A stretch of 34,743 nucleotides of DNA. Origin: Diplodia intermedia (taxonomy: Eukaryota; Ascomycota; Dothideomycetes; Botryosphaeriales; Botryosphaeriaceae). Positions 1 to 11,500 of the stretch are shown here, piece by piece (within the stretch, counting starts at the first letter, position 1; the number at the start of each line of letters is the position of its first letter). The notes below the pieces were generated by a model that was not told where the DNA came from, did no database searches, and saw nothing but the letters and a program-made list of their open reading frames with translations. The stretch is taken from contig JAKEKT010000172.1 of assembly GCA_021495925.1 (NCBI GenBank), positions 1-34,743 on the forward strand, given 5' to 3'. Both the position numbers and the translations under genes were made by a program.

Positions 1-250
1 TTTTTTGTTACATGATAGGTTATAATTCTTTTTATTAGCAACTAGCAACCCGGGTCTTTAACCTGGGGGAGCAAGTAAATCTATATCTCTGCATTAATAG
101 AAAGATTCTGCATTAATACAAAGGAAGGAAGAAGATGAAATATTTTCACGTTATAGAATTTTTTCATGTTATATAATGTTAATCGACTGGAGATTTGCAC
201 TCCTTTTGGTTGGTTTTTGACTAATCGATTTGTTCGATCAGATTATTTTT
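1..250. other. no gene recognised
   Basis: AT-rich spacer below the first pseudogene. A short imperfect GC hairpin (cccgggt / acctggggg) sits near 50-70. I see no open frame, tRNA fold or intron core. Confidence 0.4.
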
Positions 251-963
251 TTAAGCACCAGAACAAGAAAGAGAAGTAGAAAAAGATCTCTTCTTCATAA
301 TAAGATGATTAATAAATCAAGCCTCTTTGTAAGATAACCCTAAACTCAATAGATATTGTAATCTAAGAGTAGAAGGAGCAGGGATACCCTTATATGATTT
401 TATGGCATGTATAGAATTAGTCGGGGGGGGGATGTTATTCTTATTCCTACTCTACTAGAAGATAATATCAGAGGATTATTAGTAGAATTTAGTAAAACAC
501 TTCTATATCCTGAATAAATACTATTACCACTATATGTTGAATAAAACCTTTTACCTAAATTATATTTAGAAAGATTATCACCCTTCACTTTAATAGAACT
601 AATACTATTATCTTTAATAGTAGGTATAATAATATTTAAGAATAAATTATCTAAAATTAAACCCTCTTTAACAATAACCCCTCCGAAGGAATAAATTTGT
701 TATTATTTCGTGACTAAGTTTAGATATTGAATTATCTAAATCTCAATAATCATCATAATTATTGTTTTTATTAGCATTTATGATTTTAGCTCTTAAACCC
801 TAAACATCTTCTACAGTAAGAGTTTCATAATATAAAATATTATCCTTATTACGAAACAATTCTGTTTAAACTAATCAACAGTTTTTACAAGGATCTGATT
901 TATAAAAAACAAGATATACTTTATAAAAATCAACTGAAGGTTGTAAATCTCCAACATCTTCTT
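251..963 (-). pseudogene. decayed unknown ORF ending in a PAPSTLR-type tail
   Basis: In code 4 a coherent protein can be followed from about 963 to a TAA at 251-253, but only across breaks. There are in-frame TAA and TAG codons in the first 120 codons, a frame change at the ggaggggtt run near 680, and another at the nine-C run near 425-433. After the last shift the tail contains GIPAPSTLRLQYL and ends KKRSFSTSLSCSGA. A related motif (KPAPSTLRYLHL) occurs in the ORF at 1522-1791, so these look like paralogous C-termini. I do not recognise the family. The breaks sit at homopolymers, so sequencing error is possible for the shifts but not for the plain stop codons. Confidence 0.45.
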
Positions 964-1029
964 CATACTTTTTGACGAACCGAGAATAATCTCTAAAAAA
1001 ATTAGCGAGCGAAGCTCGCCCCTAATTTT

Positions 1030-1100
1030 TTGACAACAACTAATTTTTTATTTATTAGATATAAAATAATACATATAATAAAAAAGTTAGTTGTTGTCAA
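1030..1100. repeat. long hairpin with TTGACAACAACTAA arms
   Basis: Inverted repeat: the left arm starts ttgacaacaactaa at 1030 and the right arm ends ttagttgttgtcaa at 1100. The arms enclose an AT-rich core of the same style as the repeat shared by 17944-18010 and 24119-24186. Confidence 0.7.
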
Positions 1101-1113
1101 CAAAAAAAAAATA

Positions 1114-1330
1114 AGGGGGGGGGCCCCGCATTATATTTTTTTTTTCTTGGCCCGAATTTATCATTGATAAATTCGTAACGAAAAAAAATATTAGCGGGAG
1201 CGGGCCCCCCTCTTATTTTTTTTTACTGGTGCTGGCCTTCTTTTTATTCTTTTACCTACGGGGCGCCCCGCCATTTGCTACGTAAATGGCGGGGTGGGGG
1301 CCGGGGCCGGGGCCGGGGCTTCTTTTTAAC
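1114..1330. repeat. GC-rich palindromic cluster
   Basis: Dense GC insertions in AT-rich DNA. A g-run/cccc block near 1117-1128 is roughly inverted by gcgggcccccct near 1198-1210. Between them lies a 43-nt unit (1154-1196) repeated at 18064-18106 with one mismatch. A perfect hairpin at 1266-1294 (ccccgccattt, loop gctacgt, aaatggcgggg) belongs to the same family as the hairpin at 25545-25571 inside a homing endonuclease ORF. It is followed by ggggcc tandem units. Confidence 0.75.
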
Positions 1331-1521
1331 TATAATAAAATGAAATACCGGTAAAATTAGCCACTAAAAATCAGAAAAAAAAAATAAGTAGGGAGACTAG
1401 TATAAAAATAATTTTCAAGATCCTCTGAGTGTCATCTTACTTTAGGTTCATCTAAGAAAACCTCCTTATAGAAATCAGGAAAGGCTGTTCTCCCAATATC
1501 TCTAAAACCATTCAGATAATA

Positions 1522-1791
1522 TTAAGATTCATAATTATATGTAGTAGAGTGAGTACTAGAATAGTAAAATTTATTCAGGGATTGGTTATGTTTTAATCAT
1601 GCCATCTTTCTCATCTCTCTGAAAGAAAGAAGAGAAAGATCAGTGTTAATATTGTTAAGCATTTTTTGTCTAGCTTCATTAGAAGTAGTTGCTAACTTAC
1701 TTAGATGTAAATATCTAAGAGTTGAAGGAGCTGGCTTAGCTCTTCTTTTTGGAGATAATTCCAAATGTAAAATTCTATTAATTTTTATCAT
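1522..1791 (-). CDS. small hypothetical ORF, 89 aa, PAPSTLR motif
   Basis: Opens with ATG at 1791 and reads through one TGA (Trp) to TAA at 1522-1524, giving 89 residues. It is basic near the start (SPKRRAKPAPSTLRYLHL) with no membrane segment. The PAPSTLR block recurs in the pseudogene at 251-963, which suggests a duplicated or fragmented parent gene. Function is unknown. It may be a C-terminal fragment rather than a true gene, because the motif sits near the tail of the longer copy but near the start here. Confidence 0.35.
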
Positions 1792-2003
1792 ATATATAAT
1801 ATTAAAAAGCTAAAAAGAGGCAAACACCATCTAAATTAAAATGATCAAAAGTATCAAAAACAAACGTGAGGCATACCAAATAAGACAGATTAACCCCTTA
1901 ATGGAGTCGTTATTAATCATACATAATTATCTATATAAAGAATCACCCTAATATAATGATTTAAATAAATAATTCTGGTCTTAAAAAAGAACCCTACAAT
2001 CAA

Positions 2004-2611
2004 CTATGATTTATTATATAGTATTTTTATCCTCAAATGTGTTATAATTAGAATATAACACAAGGCCAAATAAATAATAATAAACATAATAAACAAACTA
2101 TAAACAAATATATGTAATATCTCACTTAAAACCTGTGGAAAATTATTTGATGCTTGATCCCCATATTATGGACCAGCTACAGTGTTCATAGCAGAAGAAG
2201 AACTAGTGTTCATACCAGAAGAAGAGCCAGTGTTCACACCGATAAGAGAAGAAGAGCTTGTAGGATTAAGTGGAACTAATATAACCAAACGCAGACCCGT
2301 ACCAGTAGCAGGGTTAGCACTAGAAGAGCTTCCAGAGCTATTAGTAGGATTAATATCATCTGGTCCCGCAGCATACACTACAGAAGGTCAACCTAGAAAA
2401 CCAAAAAGAGGTAAATAAATGTAAGTAATTAAAAGATAGAAACTAAAAATAGTAGTAACTACCATACATAATAAAGATAAAGGTGATGAACGAAATAAAA
2501 CATAATCAGTTTTAAAACCTAAATCTACTTTATCTGCTTTAGAATATAAAATATTTATTTTATCTCCAAGCCATATAGATATTACATAAATGTTTGTAAT
2601 AAATACTATGT
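2004..2611 (-). pseudogene. Ser-rich membrane protein remnant
   Basis: In code 4 a frame runs from about 2611 to TAG at 2004-2006, broken once by an in-frame TAA at 2166-2168. Before the break are a hydrophobic stretch (near TIFSFYLLITYIYLPLFGFL) and an AAGPDD boundary, then a Ser/Thr/Asn-rich low-complexity segment (NSSGSSSS, TSSSSL, TGSSSG). After the break comes a second hydrophobic segment (IFVYSLFIMFIIIYLALCYI). The layout is membrane segment, Ser-rich loop, membrane segment. I do not recognise the family. No clear start codon; the first in-frame ATG is at 2465. Confidence 0.45.
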
Positions 2612-2619
2612 AATCAAAT

Positions 2620-2698
2620 GAAGATCATAGGACTCGAACCTATAATACTTAAAGGTCCCTCCACTTACCTAAAGTTTTTAAACCTAAAAAGGATCTCC
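2620..2698 (-). tRNA. tRNA-like remnant (intact T arm and acceptor ends)
   Basis: A perfect T arm (ATAGG, loop TTCGAGT, CCTAT; 2627-2643) is flanked by ends that form a 7-bp acceptor stem (GGAGATC at 2698-2692 with GATCTTC at 2626-2620, one G.T). The interior has a D-arm-like GGT..ACC hairpin with a GTGG loop, but I cannot fold a normal anticodon arm or choose an anticodon. It is probably a decayed or rearranged tRNA. No CCA is expected in the gene. Confidence 0.3.
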
Positions 2699-2880
2699 TT
2701 TTTATATGTTCTTTCGTTGTAACCATACTCCAGAACAATTGTCATAAATACTCGTTAGGATATTAGTTATATCTATAGAAAAATAATTTTCAACTAGATA
2801 GCTTAGGCAAAAGAATAAAGAATAACATGTGATTCTTTATTAAATGGTCTGCGTAGATTATTACAAGGAAAAATCGTGTA

Positions 2881-4589
2881 TTAAAGGCCTTCTTTTATTG
2901 GAGGATTCTTAAAAACATAAGAAAAACGTAGTTTGTAAGACATAATACTATTAGACTCAAGATATTTAATCGTAACATAAGTGGAAGCCATATCCTGTGT
3001 GCTATCTATCATCCTATTAAAACAAAACTCACCAGTCTTTCTAGCTAAATTAATTAACTCTTGTCTTGAATCAGGCTCATCTTCAAAATCAGAAATACCT
3101 AATACTATACGACGTACTCTGGAAATATAATATAAATTGTCTATATATCTATAGTCATTTAGATTAAGTCCTATTCTCTAAAGTTCTATACAGTAATTTC
3201 TAATTATATTAAATCATTTAATATCTAATGCCAAAAGAAACATATGAGTATATAAACCCTTAATTCATAAATCTTTATCAAAGGCTCCATTATATAAAGG
3301 AGTTAAAAGACCACGAGATCAATTTACATGAAAAGAAATAGGTTGTAAAAAAGGTCTAGTAAAATCTAGTGGGTTATTAATAAGAGATAAGGCTCTATTA
3401 AAACTATTTTTAGCTAAATAATCGGAAATAGGATAGTTAAAACGTGAAGTTATGTATGGTCCAAAATAATAAGAACTATTCGATACATAAATATAAGAAG
3501 TACCTTTTTTAAATTAAGGATAGGAATTTTCTTTGTATAAACGTTGACCAACGTAATCATAGGATAAATCACTAAAAAGAGGATACCCTACTGGGAGATC
3601 ATGAATTGCATTCGTCACATCGTAGTGAATTAAAAAGTATGGACAAAAAACATTTGAGGTAAAACCAGAGGGAATAGTACAAAGAATTCGTTGATGAGCA
3701 TCCGGAATAAAACCAAATATAAAGAGATTACTATAAATAATTTCTTTTGGAAAATTTTCTTTAACACAATGAAGAAAACGGAATGAAATATTGGAGGGGT
3801 AAAATCCCCATCTGACGCAAGGCTGGTAGATAGAGATTTGACCAACTATCCCCTTAAAAGGTTTGTACCCCTCCAAAGATTCAACAAATTTAATACCATA
3901 CATTAAACTTATACAGTTAAAAGGCGGAAGATGATAAGATATTTTAGGTTTAGGATATACTATAGATGATAACACGGAGAAAGAACCTTTAAAGTTTTTA
4001 CAAACTCTTGTATCAGTTACACCCCCCCACATGGAAACTAGATACTCTAGATGATAACAGAGAAAAAGATAATAAAGGCCCCCTCCCCTTACACTGGAAT
4101 ACCTTCAAGTGAGGATTACACCAAGGGAGACTCTTACCATATCTTGCTAAAATAAAACTTTTAAATTCAGTAAATCAGTTACTAATAGCAGTATTAATAT
4201 TATTTTTATAATTAAAATAAATACTATTAAATCAGTCAATATTAAACAGATAAAAGATACCTAATACTGTAGGTGAAAAAACTGAAGATAATATTACTAA
4301 AACCTCAGGAAAAAATAAATAAATAAACAGGAAGAAAGATAAAAATATCTACAAGAGTTTTATAAACAATAGCTAATCTAATCTTTTCCTGTAATTCTTT
4401 TTTACTTAATTTTCTAAAGTTATAAATGATAATTAATATTACAACTAAAATAATAATACTAATAGCAATAATATACTCATCCATTAATGAAAAATTTGTT
4501 AAACTAAACATACAGTTAAGTAATAGTCTAAATATAATTAAAAAGCATATCACTGTAAACTTAACACCTTCAAATAATTTAGTTACATC
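2881..4589 (-). pseudogene. long decayed ORF of unknown function (~560 codons)
   Basis: A single long protein can be read in code 4 from about 4589 to TAA at 2881-2883, with four breaks: a frame change at the T run near 4311-4316, one at the seven-C run 4022-4028, a TAA at 3514-3516 and a TAG at 3178-3180. The N-terminal third has at least two hydrophobic segments (around IIAISIIILVVILIIIYNF and IFIFLPVYLFIF) separated by a charged KLSKKELQEK stretch. The C-terminal two thirds is soluble-looking and rich in aromatic residues. No homing endonuclease, polymerase or ribosomal-protein motif is visible. It lies downstream of cob on the same strand. Two of the four breaks are at homopolymers, so read error should be excluded, but the two stops point to real decay. 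Confidence 0.5.
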
Positions 4590-4669
4590 CCTAACCCCCG
4601 TATGGGGGTAAGGGGTTAAAAAAAAAATATTCTTTGATAAACAAGATGACCAGTAAAGGCCTAACTTCT

Positions 4670-5031
4670 TTATGTAAAAGCCTTTTTTATATGTGATTCT
4701 TTATTAAATGATAATTCAACTAAACTATTTTCCAATAGACTAACTAATGGAACTATGATTAAGAAATGGGCAAAATAGTATGCAGTACAGATTTGTCCTA
4801 ATTCAATGAAAGGATATTCAACGTGTTTTGCACCTATTACCATTAACATTAAGAAATCAGCTACAAATATGAAGAAAGCTATTTTACTTAGAGGTCTAAA
4901 TTGTATACCACGTGAACGACCTAGGTCTGTAAATGGCATAACTAATAATATTAAGATAGCACTGAACATAGCTATAACTCCTAATAATTTGTTAGGAATA
5001 GATCTTAAAATGGCGTAGAATGGTAAAAGAT
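4670..5031 (-). CDS. cob: second (displaced or alternative) last exon of cob
   Basis: Encodes cytochrome b from LLPFYAILRS through the conserved IQFRPLSK and GAKHVEYPFIELGQ regions to a normal C-terminus ending at TAA 4670-4672. It begins exactly at the intron-14 insertion point and is preceded by an intron-like end (TTAATTG before ATCTTTTACC), the same context as exon 15 at 5588. Joined to exons 1-14 it would give 395 codons (394 aa), the usual length for the family. It differs from exon 15 at scattered residues (for example FTDLGRSRG versus YTDLGRYRG), so it is not a recent copy. It is either the resident exon pushed downstream by an incoming intron plus exon, or the exon actually used through a distal 3' splice site. 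Confidence 0.8.
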
Positions 5032-5046
5032 CAATTAACAATATAA

Positions 5047-5588
5047 TTATTTTTTTATATGTTTTTTACAGCTTTTTACTAAATTTTCAATACAAATACT
5101 CTCTGACTTAAGGTTATCCATTTGAGTGTAGACAGCTTTTTCTGTGTAATGTAGCTTTAAGTTTCTCTTAGATTTAGAAATATTTTTTAAATCCGACTTC
5201 TCAACTTCGAGATGTTGAACTCAAAGATTTATTGCATCAGATATAATAAATAAAATATGATTAAATTGTAAATTAATTAAAGTATTTTCTAATAAACTTA
5301 CTAAAGGTACAACAATTAAGAAATGTGAAAAATAATAGGCAGTACAGATTTGACCCAATTCTATAAATGGAGATTCAACGTGTTTAGCACCTATTACCAT
5401 TAACATTAAGAAATCAGCTACAAAGATGAAGAAAGCTATTTTACTTAAAGGTCTAAATTGTATACCTCTATATCTACCTAAATCAGTATATGGCATAACA
5501 AGTAATATTAAAATAGCTGAGAACATAGCTATAACACCTAATAACTTATTTGGTATAGATCTTAATATAGCATAGAAAGGTAAAAGAT
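5047..5588 (-). CDS. cob: cob exon 15 (first copy of last exon, extended tail)
   Basis: Starts after the terminal G of intron 14 (…TTCTTG before ATCTTTTACC) and completes the Tyr codon of PEWYLLPF. It matches the cytochrome b C-terminus up to LLENTLINLQFN, then continues for about 70 residues, including a TGA-Trp at 5221-5223 and a Lys-rich segment (for example KSKRNLKLHY, VKSCKKHIKK), to TAA at 5047-5049. The tail is not part of normal cytochrome b and could be the remnant of an ORF that travelled with the intron. It ends 15 nt before the second copy of the exon begins. Confidence 0.85.
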
Positions 5589-8500
5589 CAAGAAAAAAAA
5601 TAAAAATTATGTTTATACATTGTATCACTACAATGGTTGGACTATATCTTCAGAGTAAATAATATACAATGTCTCGCGTATAGTCTCTGAAGATCCTACT
5701 AACACCGAAGGTCTGTAGGTTTCCTGCTGATTATCCTAATATATTAGGAACTCCCAGCAAATAGCGAGATTAAGTGACATCTTTTACTTATCACTCAGGT
5801 ACAATAGCAGGTGGAGTTTGCATTGGATTTGCCCAGTTATGCCCAAGGAAAATATGTTATTCTTGTAACCTCTCCAACGGGGGAGGGGTCCCCGTAGGTC
5901 CCGTACGCGCGCTAGCGCGCGCTAGGGACTAAAAATAATCCATAAAAGACGGAAGGAAATAATTGCAAAGGTAATAGTTTAAAAAGTATTAATTCAATCT
6001 GAGATAATTTTATCCCTATATTCTACAGCTAATAGAAGAGCTTTATCTTGTCCACCACAAGTGGAACACATCAATGCCTTATTGGACTTAGGAAGTTTTA
6101 ATGTAGAAGGGAAACGCACCTGTCAACCCCTAATAACTTTATTTGGAGTATATATGGGGTAGATATAATGCTCTCCTCAATCTCTACGGTCGGAAACTGC
6201 CTTTAGTCAAATATTTAAACGACTTATTCAAACTTCCTTATCTGTAAACCGCTCATTAACACTACTATATATTTTATCAATAAGAGCATTAAGTCCAAAA
6301 TAAGTATGGTGGCCTCCTGACTTAACCAACTGTTTTACTCAGACTAATAAGTTAAAACTATCGCTTTTTCAATATAAAAAGTGCGAGTATTTTTCCAATA
6401 ATGGGAATAAAGATTTAAAAACATTATCTATACCTTTAACAGTTAAAGTTAAAGTTTTAGTACTTTTAACTAAAGAAGTCTTTATACCCATACTATTTAA
6501 AGTGTTAGTCATTATTTCCATTATTTGCTTATTAGATTCAACATTAGATTGTATAATATTAAATAAAGGAACAATAACTACAGTACTATTTTTCTGTTTT
6601 CACTCCAATTTTAAATGTAAAGTACCGTCACCTAAAAAGAATCCAAAAATAAAGAGAAAAGAAGGAGAAATTTTATTTTCAGGAATATTAATACTAGGTA
6701 CTTTTTTCAATAAAACTGGATCTAAGTTAAGGGAAACTACTTTATCTTGAATACTTAATTTATAACGAGAAGAATGGGCAGTCAAGGAATAAGCATTGCT
6801 TATCAACAAGACTTTATACATATCATCTGAATTTTTTTTAATTAAATTCTTTAATTCATAAATTTTTTTTAACTTATGTATGGCTTGATACTTTGCTCCA
6901 TAAAGCATATAAAAGTATGGAACAAATATAGAAAAAAATGTATCTCAACCTGATAATCTATATATTATAACAAATTTACCCATACTATTCAAAGATATAT
7001 TAAAAGTACCTTTATTAGATAAAGACTTATCTAATCTGAGGAGAAAAAGTACACTTTGTTCCGATAACAACTGAGTAGCTGTACAAATAGGATAAAAATT
7101 TAACCCTGATCTAAAAATACCACCTATGTAACCTTCCGCTTGTCAAAATCCGTTAGCAAGTATACAGAATTCTTTATCTGTACCTTTACCTGTACAATAA
7201 AAATTATTTTTTTTGGTTAAGAATCAACCCTTTACTTCCGAAAGGGTCATTTCTTTATTACCTAACTTACCTTTAGTAGTAGGTTTAACCATATCAGGTT
7301 CAATCAGTGTTGATTCCTTCTGAGAGATAGAAAGGTCATTACTTTCAGTCTTTAAACAAGTATAGAAAGTAAATAAATAACAGATACGCCTAAGGCCTTA
7401 CCCCTGAATAGGTTTAAACTATCCATTTAACGGAAATAATAAAGATTTCCTGCACTCTTTCGAGTGGGGCTTGACTATATCTTAAGCTAATTAAAAAAAA
7501 AGCCAACCAACATCTAGTCGATGAACTGCATACCTAAGATGATAGGTACTTGGCTGCGGATTACCCATTTATCATATATTATGATAATCTGTGTCGATTT
7601 TACCGTACCACGAGTCATTACCTGTGCCATAAGATATGTTACCATTCTTATTTGGTTGAAACAGCTTTAGGGACTTCCCGACAATTTGATGGTTTGTAGC
7701 CAGAAGTTCATTCTGACAGTAACTAAAGTCAACACCACTTAATTACATAATTTTCTGAATCCCCAAGTACATTAGGCATAAAGAAAACAAATACAGATAA
7801 TACTATAATAAATAGGAATATTGTAATTAAATCTTTAAAGATAAAGTAAGGAGCAAAAGGTAATCTATCATAGTTACCTGAAACACCTAAAGGGTTACCT
7901 GCGAAAAAATTTCGACTGTACATTAAGCATCAAATAAATTGACACCCACCAGTGACCCAGTCTGTTGCGATCATATTTTAAACATTAGGATTAATATAAC
8001 CGACGGTCTTGTATTAATTAAGGTATTAATAATTTAACCGTTTTCACTAGCATTGCCAAACCATTATACCTAAAAAAAAGAGAAGGTATAATAATTTAAG
8101 TCTCCCGTCGGAGACTTAGAGATTAAATATTTAATCCCTCGACTATTTATATATATATATTATAATCCTAATTTGTAGTGCATACTTGGAACCATATATG
8201 GTAACACCAATTCCTTTAATAAAGTAATAGATTCCTGTTTAATATATAACCCTAATAAGAAGCATGCACAAAAATATCAAATATAGTGGTAAAGATCAAA
8301 TATGATAACACAAATTTTTTAACAAAGAGATAGGTTATTGTCTAATATATAATTCATTCTTTTAAAAATAGAATCTTTATTAATTGATATAACAAATTAC
8401 ATTAGAATATAAATAAGAGAAACAACAAATATTGTTGCAGAACAATTACCTCACAAGAGTACACCGTTTAAATAATAACCATTACACTAATAAGATCTTC

Positions 8501-11500
8501 CTTTATTCATTCCCGCCTTAATTAAACGAATATTCTCAATACCTTCCTTAGTTTTCTGACCTTTAGATTCTATTATATAAGCAGCCCGCTTAAAATCTGA
8601 AAAATCTAAACACTTTACTCCTTCTATAGAGTATTTATCAAAGAAAGGTATAATCTTTTCAAATATATCTGAAAATTTTGATACAACAAAACTAACCACT
8701 GAACCTTGGGAACTTGATTTTATTCTTCCGCAACCGAAATAAGAAACTAAACTTTCCAATAAAGCAAGATCACGACTATGCTGAGAGATATAAAATAATA
8801 AATTTACTTGAAAACCAACTTTATGACCTGAAGATTTTAGAATATCTATAAAGAAACAACCCTCACCTGAAGCAAAACCAACTATTCAGTAAGGATTTAT
8901 AATATTAGGTAATGCAACTGTTGGTCTAGTAACTGGAATAATACCAGTAAAGGTTTCTTTTAATACTTTAGGTAAACCTAAATTAATTGATGCCTTTAAT
9001 GCAAGAACTTTATTTAATCCTTCAATAGTTAAATGATCTTTATTAATTATAAGTAATACAGTCTGTTTAAACAATTCAAAATCCGCTCATTTTTGTGTTA
9101 ATAAGGGATAGTTATTGAAATGAGGAATTATTACATCTCTTATTTCTAGTGGTTTAGTTATAATAAAAATAACACTACCGTTATTTTTATTAATTACAAT
9201 TCTACCGATACCGTGGAAAAAAGATTGTATTTGTTTCAATAATACTAAATCTTTAGCATGTAATTCGATGGAAAACTCACATCTAACACTTCATCCAATT
9301 TTACATGTTTTAGATTTAAATACCACAACTTTAAAACAAGATTCAGCATCTGAAAAGCCAGTTATAAACCAAGGATTGAGTTTAGCAGAAGGAGATAAAG
9401 TATGATAACGAGATATACCAACCTTGTTGACCTCTTTAGTAGGAATTTTACGAATGAGACTACCTCCTATAGTATTATTTCCAAGGAAAGCCTCTAAAGA
9501 CTTGTCTTTGAAAAGCCCAGATTGAACATACGATTTAATAAGTGTTCTTAATAAACCTAAAGAATCATTGGAAATAACGATACTAAACTTACCATTATTT
9601 TTTTGTAATGAACAACATAAATTAAACTTGGTATATAAAGCTGATGATAATAATTCTACCTCTTCTTTTGTAAAACTATTGGTTGCAATTCTAACACCCG
9701 GATTTTTCCATGTACCATCATCCATAATTCAAATAGCTAAGGCTAAAGGTGTCAATAAATCAGCAATATTTGCGGGTATTATCTTTTTCTTATTATTATT
9801 ATAAAAAGTTTTATATAATCACATTAAACTTGTAAATCTATACGTACCAAAACGATAATACTCTAATACTTTATCACCTGTTTTTTGTGTGTAAATTACA
9901 GGTAAAAGGTTAGTACAATAACCTCTTGTATATAAAAAATTGTGTAACCAAAAAATATATTCCTTACGCACTACACTTTGTCTAAATCTAAATCTTACTC
10001 CTCCACCCGTTTCACGCTCTCCAAAACCATCACCTAATAATGAACCAACCAACAGCGAGATAACATCTTGGTTATGTGGGCCTATTCTTTTTACGGCTTT
10101 AACATTAGGTAATATAAACCTTAAGCTTGCTTTAAGTAAGGCAGATGTAGATTTCATATATATAAATTTAGGGCCAGTAAATAACCACCCTGCAGAATCA
10201 TGTAATGCAATTAGGTGCATTAATGCTAATGCCGCTAAGACAACAAAAAAAAAATTTGTCGATCTATGTGTACATAGTCATATTAGAATTTAAAAGTTTT
10301 ATTAATTTAATCTGGGAATTTTAGATCTTTATATCTAACAGATTCTCTTAGATTTTTTAAAAAAGATAGATAACTATCTTTTTTATATCCTATTAAAGGA
10401 TAATGATCATCAAAAGAGAAGAAATTTATAACCTTCTGTATATCTTTTTTAGAAGACATACGCACAAGGGATACTTGAGTCTTATCGGAAAAATAAATAC
10501 TATTACCTGGTTCAAACAATAAATGAATAGCTTGCATTAAAGATCTATTTCCTTTTTGACCTATACTGAAATAGATTTCTTTATTTAATTGAATGAAAAA
10601 AGAACCCTCTGCTATTACAAAACCCACAAATCAATCTTTAAAATACCAGATATTATGTAAAATACTACTGGGATTATTAAAATCAAAAGGATTATAGTTA
10701 GGCATAATATTTGGCAATAATTCCCATTTCTTAATATTATTTTCTAAAGTATATAACAATAAATTATACTGATTTATTCTGTTTTCTGTTAAGAAATATA
10801 AACCATTCTCTAGGAATAAAGGTACCAATATATATTTTAACTCAAAATTGTATATAACAAGTTTACTCAAGTCTTTACTTATTTTTGATATAACCCCAAA
10901 GTTTAATTTATTTCTTATAAACTTGAATGTTTCAATATCCCTATTATGGAATGTTATAACCAAATTAAATTCAATGTAACCATTTAATCTTTTTCTGGCG
11001 GGAATATAACCATCGCCATCTATAATTCCCATTAAAAAACTTAAAAATCTAATATCAACTTTTGGATATATAATTTCTTTTTTTCTAGTAACAGGAGTTT
11101 TAGTTAAATCTATTTTATTTAATCAATACTCCAAAGATTTACTTTTATTTAACGTATTAAAAGTTACTAACCCAAAAAGAAAAAAAATGGATACATATGT
11201 ACAAATATACGACCACTCGTATACCATTATCTCACGATAATGTTCAGACTATATCATATAAAATATAATAATTATATTTTATTTTACCGTTTAGTCGTTG
11301 AACACCTATATTGTAAATTTACTAGAACCTAGCCCCTCCGAAGGAGGCTCCTCTTTTCGAATTTTTTTGTCTTGCTCCTAATCTGCTACTGCTTTTTATT
11401 TATATGTATTATTTTATTATTAACATATAAAAAGCAAAAAAAAAAAAAAATAAGAGATAAAGTATAAAGTTGGGGGCTAGGTTTATCCCCACCTTTCATT

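Noticed and set aside
181..250. Possible tRNA near the left end
   Set aside because: No T arm or acceptor stem could be formed.
2182..2418. Plus-strand Glu-rich 78-aa ORF
   Set aside because: Antisense of the Ser-rich minus-strand repeat; the low complexity explains both frames.
3630..3845. 71-aa minus-strand ORF
   Set aside because: Alternate frame of the longer unknown pseudogene, less coherent than the main frame.
4806..5018. Plus-strand ORF opposite the second cob last exon
   Set aside because: It is the antisense of a highly conserved cytochrome b exon; no independent signal.
5221..5628. cob ending at 5221
   Set aside because: That stop is TGA, which is Trp here, as in PEW at exon 14 and many other conserved Trp positions.
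9940..10293. 117-aa plus-strand ORF
   Set aside because: Antisense of the intron 12 LAGLIDADG domain and cob exon 12.
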